A stretch of 64,000 bases of DNA from Clostridia bacterium (GTDB lineage Bacteria > Bacillota > Clostridia > CAKSNL01 > HGM11501): positions 124,001-188,000 of the forward strand of contig JAFQQJ010000065.1 in the NCBI GenBank assembly GCA_017411325.1, written 5' to 3'. This document shows, one piece after another, positions 51,639 to 59,027 of the stretch. The notes under the pieces are model-generated. The model did not search any database, was not told the DNA's origin, and saw nothing but the letters and a program-made list of their open reading frames with translations. Position 1 is the first letter of the stretch; each line of letters begins with the position of its first letter. A program made the translations under genes and the position numbers.

Positions 51639-53012
51639 TCAAAATAATCCGACAATTTCTTCTATATCGCATACCACGCCGAAATCCGCATAGTCGAAAA
51701 TCCGCGCATCCTTGTCGTTATTTACGGCAATTACATATTTTGCCCCTTCATAGCCCACGGTGTGATGTGCCGCACCGGATATTCCGAGGGCAACATAAAC
51801 CTTTGGTGAAACCTTTTTGCCGGTTAAGCCCACCTGATGCTCATAAGGTGCTTTTCCCGTGTCAACAAGCCCTCGGCTTGCCGCCATTTCGGCGCCCAGG
51901 CTTTCTGCAAGAATCTTAACCTCATCGAGGCTGTTTTTTGCACCCTTGCCGAAAGATACAACAATGTCGGCGCTTTTCGTTTCGCACCTTACCGTTGCCA
52001 TCTGAGGAAGAGTTCTGCACTCGATTTTCGCATAGACATCTCCGCTCATGGCAGGGCGGTACATATAAAGCTTTTCGCCGTCGGTTTCCAAATTAGTGCA
52101 GTCGGCACAAAGCCCGGTACGGAGCATTGCCGAAACAATGGGTGCTGTCCGCCGTCCCCATAAATCCGCATTCCAGAGGACAACTTCGGCATTTTCAGCC
52201 TTAAGATATTCAGCAATTTCCTTTGCATCTTTCTTTCCGATTTCAACCACGTTATCGGAAAGCTTTTTTGCGACAGGTAAAACTTCTTTTCCCACCGCAT
52301 AGATTTTGGGCATCTTAATTTCGGCTTCCTTAATCTCTTCCTTTTCAGCCTTTTCTTCCGAAAGCTTTTTTATTAAAGGAATAAGCTCTTCCTTTTCTAT
52401 GAAGCGGCAACGCCTCATTTTATCCTCGCTCTCGAAGACCTTTAATACCCTTGTGGGAGAGCCTGAAAGGCCGCATTTTTCCTTGTCGGCACCGACAACT
52501 GAGTTATCCCATATGCTGACCTCCCCTACCTTTGAGCGGATGGAAGGAAAACGCAGCTCCGCTATTCTTTCAACGGTAATTAAGCAGGGAAGGCTTGCTT
52601 CTTCCTCCCCCATACGGGTTTTGCATTTTACCTTGTCGCTTATCACAGGCATCTCCATTACGTTGGTTATAACAGGAATACCAAGCATTGCGGACAGGCA
52701 CGGGCCTACCTGGGCGGTGTCGCCGTCAACGGTCTGTCTTCCGCAGATTATAAGGTCATAATCTATTTTTGAAAGTGCAGATGATAGTATATGGCTTGTT
52801 GCAAGAGTGTCACTTCCCGCATATATAGCATCTGAAAGCAAAATAACCTTTGCACCGAGGCGCGTAAGCGCCAAAAGTGCATCCTTACTTGAAGGCGGGC
52901 ACATACTTATAACGGTCACATCGTCCGACAGCCTTAAAGCACATTCCAATGCCGATGCATCAAAGGGATTTATATCTCCCTTTATTATTTTAACACAAAC
53001 TGCAATTTTCAT
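51639..53012 (-). CDS. Fused electron transfer flavoprotein (EtfB-EtfA in one chain)
   Basis: 457 residues. Residues 1 to about 225 are EtfB-like: MKIAVCVKIIKG, LIICGRQTVDGDTAQVGPCLSAML (AMP/FAD loop) and ERIAELRFPSIRSK. After a charged linker (KLSEEKAEKEEIKEAEIKMP) the rest is EtfA-like: WNADLWGRRTAPIVSAMLRTGLCADCTNLE, then the FAD domain VGLTGKKVSPKVYVALGISGAAHHTVGYEGAKYVIAVNNDKDARIFDYADFGVV (given here by its parts, about residues 385-440). EtfB plus EtfA are usually about 590 residues in total, so the EtfA N-domain is shortened by about 100. Etf accepts electrons from FAD dehydrogenases and, in some clades, bifurcates to ferredoxin and NAD. It is the last gene of the operon that begins with a GlcD-like dehydrogenase. 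Confidence 0.85.
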   Translation of the reverse strand: MKIAVCVKIIKGDINPFDASALECALRLSDDVTVISMCPPSSKDALLALTRLGAKVILLSDAIYAGSDTLATSHILSSALSKIDYDLIICGRQTVDGDTAQVGPCLSAMLGIPVITNVMEMPVISDKVKCKTRMGEEEASLPCLITVERIAELRFPSIRSKVGEVSIWDNSVVGADKEKCGLSGSPTRVLKVFESEDKMRRCRFIEKEELIPLIKKLSEEKAEKEEIKEAEIKMPKIYAVGKEVLPVAKKLSDNVVEIGKKDAKEIAEYLKAENAEVVLWNADLWGRRTAPIVSAMLRTGLCADCTNLETDGEKLYMYRPAMSGDVYAKIECRTLPQMATVRCETKSADIVVSFGKGAKNSLDEVKILAESLGAEMAASRGLVDTGKAPYEHQVGLTGKKVSPKVYVALGISGAAHHTVGYEGAKYVIAVNNDKDARIFDYADFGVVCDIEEIVGLF

Positions 53013-53015
53013 TTA

Positions 53016-54488
53016 TCAGTACTCTCCGTGATAAATCGGCGCTAAAGCATCGTGCACCGCCTTGTATTTTTTATACTGCTGGGCATAAATTTTGTGATTT
53101 TCCATATTCGGTTCTGTCTTAAGCACGGTTTCGTTGCAGGCACTTACTGCCGCCCTGGCATCAGCCCAGAATCCCGCAGCCACACCCGCAAGCATTGCGC
53201 TTCCGAATGATGAATCGCTGTATTTTTTCTTAACTAAGGTTATGCCAAGCATATCCGATGTAATCTGACGCCACAGAGGGCTCTTTCCGCCGCCGCCTAT
53301 TATAACGGCTTCGCTGTCATGCTCCATTCCGATTTCGGAAAGTGCATTCATACAGTCAAGAATGGACATTGAAACGCCCTCTAAAACCGCACGGGTAAAG
53401 TGTGCCTTGGTGTGACCTGCCCTTATCCCCACAAAGCTTCCGCAAAGAGAAGGATCTGCATAGGGAGTAAGTTCCCCGTTTAAGTAGGGATGGAACATCA
53501 ATCCTTCTGCACCGGGAGCGATTTTTTCCGCACCTGCATCAAGCACCTGATAGTCTTCAGAGAAGGTATCACGATACCAGCGGTAGGATGCCGCGCAGGA
53601 TTTTGTAGCCGTTCCGGGATACCAGAGTCCGTCTATAACGTGGGAGTAATTAATTAAGTTCTTGTCGGGATAGGGCTTATCTGTTACAACACAGATTCTT
53701 CCTGCCGTTGCAAGCTTTATGGTCATCTGCCCCTTTGCTACGGCTCCGGATGCAAATACCTCCATAACTGTGTCGGTGGTGCCGCAAAGAACGGGCGTAC
53801 CCTCTGAAAGTCCTGTATCTTCCGCCGCCTTTTTCGTAATTTTACCAACGATATCTGAAGGGTTACAGAGCGCAGGAAGCATAGACTTATCAAGTGAAAG
53901 CTCAGCAAGTAATTCCTCGGAATAGTCCATTTTGCCGTAGTCGAAGAACATACTTCCCTCCGCCTCAATAACGTCTGTCACATAGTCCCCTGTAAGCTGA
54001 TGGCGTACATAGTCCTTGGCAAAAACAATTTTCTTTGTTTTCTTCCATATATCGGGCTCGTTGTTCTTTATCCATAAAAGCTCGGGGAGTGTCCATATGG
54101 TGTCCACCTTATGAAGGGCTTTTTCAAGGATAAAGTCTCCCATTTTTTCCTTAAGATAGTTAACCTCACCGATGCTTCTTGTATCAGTCCAGTATATGGA
54201 CGGGCGAAGAACGTTGAAATCCTCATCCATAATAACCGCTGTATGTGTTGCGGCATCCAATGATACCGCCTCGATATCTGAAGGATTTACATTGCTTTTT
54301 TCAATTACCGCCCTGATATTCTCCTTTGTGGCCTTATACCAGTCATCGGGATTCTGCTCCGTCCATCCGTTTTTCGGATAAAGAGTGGGATATTCATAGG
54401 TCGCTTCGGCGTAAATTTTACCGTCTGCTCCAAGCAAGGTTGCCTTGGAAGCACCGCCACCGAAGTCTATACCGAGTACATATTTCAT
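53016..54488 (-). CDS. FGGY-family carbohydrate kinase (xylulokinase-like)
   Basis: 490 residues, actin-fold sugar kinase. GIDFGGGASKATLLGADG (phosphate-1), NGWTEQNPDDWY, VSLDAATHTAVIMD, YWTDTRS, GTTDTVMEVFASGAV, EGLMFHPYLNGELTPYADP and IIGGGGKSPLWRQITSDMLG (adenosine loop) are family motifs, closest by eye to xylulokinase or related kinases. AAAGGATGATTTT precedes the ATG. It is upstream of the Etf fusion by three bases. A palindromic repeat lies in front of it within the operon. Substrate is unproved; the IolB/aldolase context hints at a ketose or polyol derivative. Confidence 0.8.
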   Translation of the reverse strand: MKYVLGIDFGGGASKATLLGADGKIYAEATYEYPTLYPKNGWTEQNPDDWYKATKENIRAVIEKSNVNPSDIEAVSLDAATHTAVIMDEDFNVLRPSIYWTDTRSIGEVNYLKEKMGDFILEKALHKVDTIWTLPELLWIKNNEPDIWKKTKKIVFAKDYVRHQLTGDYVTDVIEAEGSMFFDYGKMDYSEELLAELSLDKSMLPALCNPSDIVGKITKKAAEDTGLSEGTPVLCGTTDTVMEVFASGAVAKGQMTIKLATAGRICVVTDKPYPDKNLINYSHVIDGLWYPGTATKSCAASYRWYRDTFSEDYQVLDAGAEKIAPGAEGLMFHPYLNGELTPYADPSLCGSFVGIRAGHTKAHFTRAVLEGVSMSILDCMNALSEIGMEHDSEAVIIGGGGKSPLWRQITSDMLGITLVKKKYSDSSFGSAMLAGVAAGFWADARAAVSACNETVLKTEPNMENHKIYAQQYKKYKAVHDALAPIYHGEY

Positions 54489-54509
54489 AAAATCATCCTT
54501 TTACAAATT

Positions 54510-54566
54510 GTAGGGGTTGATGCTTTCATCCACCCTTTCCGGGCTGATGTGGGCATCAGCCCCTAC
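54510..54566. repeat. Palindromic intergenic element with 14-bp terminal inverted repeats
   Basis: GTAGGGGTTGATGC (54510-54523) and GCATCAGCCCCTAC (54553-54566) are inverted repeats with one mismatch. A second stem, GGGCTGATG / CATCAGCCC, lies in the right half. It sits between two co-directional genes of an operon and may act as an mRNA processing or stability signal. A related half-copy is at 495-520. Confidence 0.7.
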
Positions 54567-54581
54567 ATAAATTTCATTACC

Positions 54582-55445
54582 TTAGTTTTCAACTGTAATT
54601 ATGTGTGTTGCCTCAAAGTTCTTTCCTGCGTCCAAGCTTACAATGCCTTCTTTTCTTACGATGTTAAGGTCGGAATCCACGGGATCCTGAACGCCGCACC
54701 AGGGCTCGATACAGATGTATTCTGCGCCGGGCTTTGTCCAGAGCACGAAAAAGTCGTGGCCGGGGAATTCAACACTTAAGGCATAGTCGCTTAAGTTGTG
54801 CTTAAGTGTAACCTTTCTTGAATTGATGTTTTTGAAAACAATGGCATCAACCTTGAAAAAGTCATACTTAAGTGGAAGCACCTTTGAGTTTTCCATAATT
54901 CTTATGGTGTTATGCTCAAGTAAATTTCCGTCTAAAATATAGCTGTCAAGGGTTTCTTCCTTGTCAAAAACGATGCTGTAATCTTCTATTCCGCCCTTTG
55001 TTGCATAGCCCTCATGAGCGCCAACGGAAAAGTACATAGTCTTATCATCCTTGTTAACAACTTCATAGGTAACCTTTAAGCTGTTTCCTGTAAGTGCATA
55101 CTTTACCAGAAAATCATATGAGAAGGGATAGTTTTCATCATAGTCCGGATTTCCCGAAATCTTAAACACCGCTTCCATATCGCTTTCTTCTGCCACTTCA
55201 AACTCGGAAAGCTTTGCAAATCCGTGCTTGGGAAGGGTATATTCCTTTCCGCCGTAGGTGTACTTGTCATAGCGAAGTCCGCCGCAGATTGGGAAAAGAA
55301 TGGGAGCCTTGCACGCCCATACGGAAGGGTCTCCTGACCAGAGGTAGTTTACACCGTTTTTCTCAATTTTCTGAATTTCCGCACCCTTGGTTGATATATC
55401 AACGGTAAGGAAATCGTTTTTAAGTGTAATTATTTTGTCAGCCAT
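54582..55445 (-). CDS. Aldose 1-epimerase family protein
   Basis: 287 residues, galactose-mutarotase fold. LTVDISTKGAEIQKIEKNG, YLWSGDPSVWACKAPILFPICGGL, YTLPKHGFAKLSEFEV (HGF motif), SVGAHEGYA and CIEPWCGVQDPVDSD (Glu base region) mark the YeaD/LacX-type branch. It interconverts sugar anomers before kinase or isomerase action. GAGGATCACTT precedes the ATG; its start overlaps the iolB stop by 16 bases, so it is translationally coupled. Confidence 0.86.
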   Translation of the reverse strand: MADKIITLKNDFLTVDISTKGAEIQKIEKNGVNYLWSGDPSVWACKAPILFPICGGLRYDKYTYGGKEYTLPKHGFAKLSEFEVAEESDMEAVFKISGNPDYDENYPFSYDFLVKYALTGNSLKVTYEVVNKDDKTMYFSVGAHEGYATKGGIEDYSIVFDKEETLDSYILDGNLLEHNTIRIMENSKVLPLKYDFFKVDAIVFKNINSRKVTLKHNLSDYALSVEFPGHDFFVLWTKPGAEYICIEPWCGVQDPVDSDLNIVRKEGIVSLDAGKNFEATHIITVEN

Positions 55446-56218
55446 AAGTGATCCTCGTCTGTGGTCATGTAGAAGCCTCTGTCAGCTCCTGCCATAATCC
55501 AGAGATAATAGTTGTCATATCCGGGTGCTGTGTGGAAGGGATGATAGCCTCTCGGAATTTCAACCAAATCGCCTGTCTTAACAGTGTAAGTCTCGTCGAT
55601 GTCGCCTTCCATTGTGTAAACCTTCTGAATACCAAAGCCTTCGGGGCGCTTGAATTCATAATAGTAAATTTCTTCTGTCTCAGCTTCTTTGGGCATATTG
55701 TCATCGTCGTGCTTGTGAGGAGGATAGCTTGCCCACTGTCCGCCCTTTACAAAAGCTTCGCCGATGTAAAGCATTGTAGAATCAACTCTTTCATCCAAAA
55801 TGAAGTGAGCTTCTCTTTCCCAGCCGGGCTTACCTAAATTCTTGATTACAACATCCTCGGGATTTACGATTGCAGGCTTGTATGCTGCCTCGGAGGGTGA
55901 CTTGCAAACTGCGATTTCAACCTCTGTTACGCCTTCAACCGTGAAGGGAGTGTTAGCAGGCACATAAATGCAGGTTGCAGCGCCTTCGAAAACGTCCATT
56001 CTGCGCCCCGCATCCTTAAAGGAGAAGCCTTCGCCTTCTACTGTGCACTTACCTCTCAAAATAACAAGGGCATATTCCTTATTTACCTCTCTGTAGGACT
56101 TTTTGTCCCCGGGAGCTAAACGGAGCATATCCATTTCAACCTTTTTACAGGTGCTGTTTGCCTTTGTGATTATTTCGCTTTTACCGAATTTCTTATTCCA
56201 GTTCTTCTTTAAATTCAT
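55430..56218 (-). CDS. iolB: 5-deoxy-glucuronate isomerase
   Basis: 262 residues, bicupin metalloenzyme. N-terminal cupin (LRGKCTVEGEGFSF, TCIYVPANTPFTVEG) and C-terminal cupin with YPPHKHDDDNMPKEAETEEIYYYEF, the IolB metal site (His-x-His, Glu) and a later histidine in RGYHPFHTAPGYDNYYLWIM. IolB converts 5-deoxy-glucuronate to 2-deoxy-5-keto-gluconate in myo-inositol breakdown. The PfkB and class II aldolase genes next to it match the next two steps (IolC, IolJ). It overlaps the kinase stop by 26 bases. No IolG, IolE or IolD homologue is in the window. Confidence 0.88.
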   Translation of the reverse strand: MNLKKNWNKKFGKSEIITKANSTCKKVEMDMLRLAPGDKKSYREVNKEYALVILRGKCTVEGEGFSFKDAGRRMDVFEGAATCIYVPANTPFTVEGVTEVEIAVCKSPSEAAYKPAIVNPEDVVIKNLGKPGWEREAHFILDERVDSTMLYIGEAFVKGGQWASYPPHKHDDDNMPKEAETEEIYYYEFKRPEGFGIQKVYTMEGDIDETYTVKTGDLVEIPRGYHPFHTAPGYDNYYLWIMAGADRGFYMTTDEDHLWLTK

Positions 56219-57122
56219 CGAATCCCAACTCCTTCAAATATTTTATTACCTCCGAAAAGGTCGGAACGCCTGCTCTTGCGCCAAGCTTTTCACACTTAAG
56301 TGCAGAAACTGCGCTTGAGAAAATGCAGGCCTTATAGTAGTCATAGCCCTTTGTTACGGCAAAGGCGAAAGCGCCGTGGAAAACGTCGCCCGCACCGTTT
56401 GAGTCTATAACCTCGGCGGGTGTTGCGGGGTAGGATTTTATCTCCTTACCGTCATACATTATACCGCCTTTTTTACCCTGGGTTATTACAACAACCTCGG
56501 GTGAATATTTGTCGAAAAGAATCTTTGCCGCATCCTCTGCCGTCGCAGCCCCCGTATGTCCTAACGAAAATTCCTCCGAAGGAATCAATATATCGGCGTG
56601 AGGAAGTAATTTTTCAACGCCCTCGTAAAGACCGCCTGCGTCATACAACACCTTGGTGCCGGAGTCATTTGCGATTTTTGCGCCTTCAACTGCAGCTTCC
56701 ATTTCATTTCCGTCAACCATTAAGATTTCAGCATTTTTAATTGCCTCAATCTTTTTTTCGTCAAGCTTTAAGGCAGGTAAATTTCCTCTGAAAAATACAC
56801 AGGTACGGCTTTTTGCTTCCCTGCTCAGCCATATGCAGGATGAAAAGGAAGCATAGCCCGAATAAACGTCGGTATATTCCGTGGAAACGCCGTACTTTTC
56901 CATATCAGCCTTTAAGAAGCATCCGCCCGCATCATCGGCAAGAACGCCTATATAGGCAGCTTCTGCTCCCAGCTTTGATACTGCGACAATTCCCGTTGCG
57001 GTGGGGCCTCCCCCTGCCGCAACGGAATTTTCTGCTCTCATTTTTGTATCCTCGGTAGGATAGTTTGGCACGGTATAAAGTGTATCATACACATTTGCTC
57101 CGATTCCTACAACCTTACTCAT
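56193..57122 (-). CDS. PfkB-family sugar kinase (IolC-like role)
   Basis: 309 residues, ribokinase fold. Substrate region GIGANVYDTLYTVPNYP, AAGGGPTATGIVAVSKLGA, adenine/phosphate region VVITQGKKGGIMYDGKE and the anion-hole motif DSNGAGDVFHGAFAFAV with catalytic Asp. By position between IolB and an IolJ-like aldolase it could phosphorylate 2-deoxy-5-keto-gluconate, although sequence alone cannot separate it from other ketose or sugar-acid kinases. Its ATG overlaps the aldolase stop (ATGA type), implying coupling. Confidence 0.8.
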   Translation of the reverse strand: MSKVVGIGANVYDTLYTVPNYPTEDTKMRAENSVAAGGGPTATGIVAVSKLGAEAAYIGVLADDAGGCFLKADMEKYGVSTEYTDVYSGYASFSSCIWLSREAKSRTCVFFRGNLPALKLDEKKIEAIKNAEILMVDGNEMEAAVEGAKIANDSGTKVLYDAGGLYEGVEKLLPHADILIPSEEFSLGHTGAATAEDAAKILFDKYSPEVVVITQGKKGGIMYDGKEIKSYPATPAEVIDSNGAGDVFHGAFAFAVTKGYDYYKACIFSSAVSALKCEKLGARAGVPTFSEVIKYLKELGFDEFKEELE

Positions 57123-57952
57123 GCCTTATTGTCAGCTCCTAACAACTTTATCTTTTCTTCAGCAAAGGATGCCACAGCTTCAACTGCATCCTTCATGAAA
57201 AGGTCGATACCAACCTTGTCTCTGCCTGTTGCAAATACCTGATCAAGGAATGCATAGCAAAGGTCTGTTCCGAAGTTGATTTTTCTGATACCTGCATTGA
57301 TGGAAGCTTTTATTTCCTCATCGGGAACGCCGCTTCCGCCGTGAAGAACCAGTGCAACATCCACATTTTTATGGATTTCAGCGATTCTTTCAATTGCAAG
57401 CTTGGGAGCCTTTTTATATCTTCCGTGAGCAGTACCAACCGCAATTGCAAGTGCAGTTACGCCTGTTCCCTCAACGAAAGCCTTTGCTTCTTCCACTGTG
57501 GTGTATTCTGTAGTCTGTTCATCGCCGTTTGCCGCAGAGCCAACGTGACCGATTTCACCTTCAACCTCCACACCTACTGCCTTACAAAGCTCAACAACGT
57601 TCTTTGTTCCGGCAATGTTTTCTTCCATGGGAAGAGCGGATTTATCAATCATAATACCTGTTGCACCATAGCGGAGAGTTCTCATAACCTCAACCTCGCT
57701 TGCGCCGTGGTCAAGATGATAGCAAACGGGAACGCTCGCCTTTTCTGCAGCTGCGATGATTATGGGAGCAAGGAAGTATCCTTCCTCGTTTGTAACAAGA
57801 CGTGAGTAGTTCTGAAGTATTACGGGAGCATTCTGTCTTTCAGCCGCTCTTATAACACCCATAACTGTTTCCATATTGTATACGTTAAATGCAGGAATGG
57901 CGAAATTGCCCTTCTCTGCCATATCAAGCACTGTCTTAAAGCTTACAAGCAT
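57119..57952 (-). CDS. Class II aldolase, IolJ/GatY/Fba family
   Basis: 277 residues. ALPAFNVYN-type start (NFAIPAFNVYNMET), zinc histidines in PVCYHLDHGASEVEV, GIMIDKSALPMEENI, VEGEIGHVG, HGGSGVPDEEIKASINAGIRKINFGTD (phosphate-binding loop). This family cleaves fructose-1,6-bisphosphate, tagatose-bisphosphate or 2-deoxy-5-keto-gluconate-6-phosphate; the neighbourhood favours the last. GGAGGTTGTTTCAG precedes the ATG, which overlaps the Fe-S gene's stop by 10 bases. Confidence 0.84.
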   Translation of the reverse strand: MLVSFKTVLDMAEKGNFAIPAFNVYNMETVMGVIRAAERQNAPVILQNYSRLVTNEEGYFLAPIIIAAAEKASVPVCYHLDHGASEVEVMRTLRYGATGIMIDKSALPMEENIAGTKNVVELCKAVGVEVEGEIGHVGSAANGDEQTTEYTTVEEAKAFVEGTGVTALAIAVGTAHGRYKKAPKLAIERIAEIHKNVDVALVLHGGSGVPDEEIKASINAGIRKINFGTDLCYAFLDQVFATGRDKVGIDLFMKDAVEAVASFAEEKIKLLGADNKA

Positions 57953-59013
57953 TCTGAAACAACCTCCTCAATCTTCTTAAGCTCGATTCCGTCAATCTTG
58001 TTTTCGGAAAGAAGAGTGTATTCTGCGAAGCACTCTGTAACTAAAATTTCAGCATTTGCGTTCTTCGCATTTGTCCATCTCATATCGGCAACCTTTGCCA
58101 TTACGTCGGGCATATATTCATTCATAATGAGGTTTCCGGCAAGAACCGTATCCTTCTTTGAAAGAAGCATATCACGAACGCTTCCGCAGGCATTAAGTAT
58201 TGTTCTTATAGCCTCTGTTTCGTCCAAGTCTCTTGCAAGTATGGGAGAATCCTGGGGCGTATAAACCTTACCTGAATTCTTAAGTTTGAGTGCACCCTTT
58301 TCGATTAATTCTGCAATGAAGGATGTGAATGTTACAACCTCGGCTGTAACCTCGATTCCCCACTCCTTGTATTCACGCAGCATTACTTTTGCATCGGAAG
58401 GATCGTAGCAGATTACCTTTTTGTAGTTGTTAAGTACCTTTGCACAATTTTCCATCATAGCCTTTGTTTCTGCTGCGGCACCGAGTAAGAAGTCAAGGCT
58501 GTAGCCGCTATTGGGCTCATCCTTAAGAATTGTGAAATCTAAGCCTGCTGCCTTAAGTACGGAAGCGGCAGTTTTTGCACAGCCCTTTGCGCGTGTGTCT
58601 TCACCTATAAAGAAAAGTATGTCTGTTTCGGGGAAATCAGGAATCTTGTTTTCGTTTTCGATACCGTAGATATTTCCCTTTGCATCCAAATTATCAAGCA
58701 TCTTTTCAACGTATGCGGGAATCTTTCCGTCAAGAGCCGCACCGAGTCTTGCTTCCTTTGTAAACATAACGGGATCCCAGCCTGTAACGCAGTCCTTCAT
58801 ACATCCGCCGCAAAGAGAGCATTCGTATACGTTGTTTATGATATCGTCTGAATATTCAACTGCTTCTCTTGCAACAAGGGAAAGACCGAGAGCTCTCGCT
58901 CTTGCTGTGTTTCTTTCAAGACCTGTTGCGTTTCCGATGGGGCATACGTGATGGCACATCCAGCAGAAACGGCAGGAGTCAATATGTTCTTTTGCTTTAT
59001 TTGAAAACTGCAT
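57943..59013 (-). CDS. GlcF/HdrD-like 4Fe-4S protein with degenerate CCG region
   Basis: 356 residues. N-terminal pair of 4Fe-4S motifs: CRFCWMCHHVCPIGNATG and CSLCGGCMKDCVTGWDP. The C-terminal 230 residues follow the GlcF/LutA layout, but the cysteine doublets of the CCG domains are absent: equivalent stretches read YDPSDAKVMLREY and TPQDSPILARDLDE. It could thus relay electrons from the FAD dehydrogenase upstream without a CCG cluster. GGAGGTAAGGTT precedes the ATG. Placed between the GlcD-like gene and the aldolase, it is likely the partner subunit of the dehydrogenase. Confidence 0.75.
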   Translation of the reverse strand: MQFSNKAKEHIDSCRFCWMCHHVCPIGNATGLERNTARARALGLSLVAREAVEYSDDIINNVYECSLCGGCMKDCVTGWDPVMFTKEARLGAALDGKIPAYVEKMLDNLDAKGNIYGIENENKIPDFPETDILFFIGEDTRAKGCAKTAASVLKAAGLDFTILKDEPNSGYSLDFLLGAAAETKAMMENCAKVLNNYKKVICYDPSDAKVMLREYKEWGIEVTAEVVTFTSFIAELIEKGALKLKNSGKVYTPQDSPILARDLDETEAIRTILNACGSVRDMLLSKKDTVLAGNLIMNEYMPDVMAKVADMRWTNAKNANAEILVTECFAEYTLLSENKIDGIELKKIEEVVSECL

Positions 59014-59027
59014 AACCTTACCTCCTA

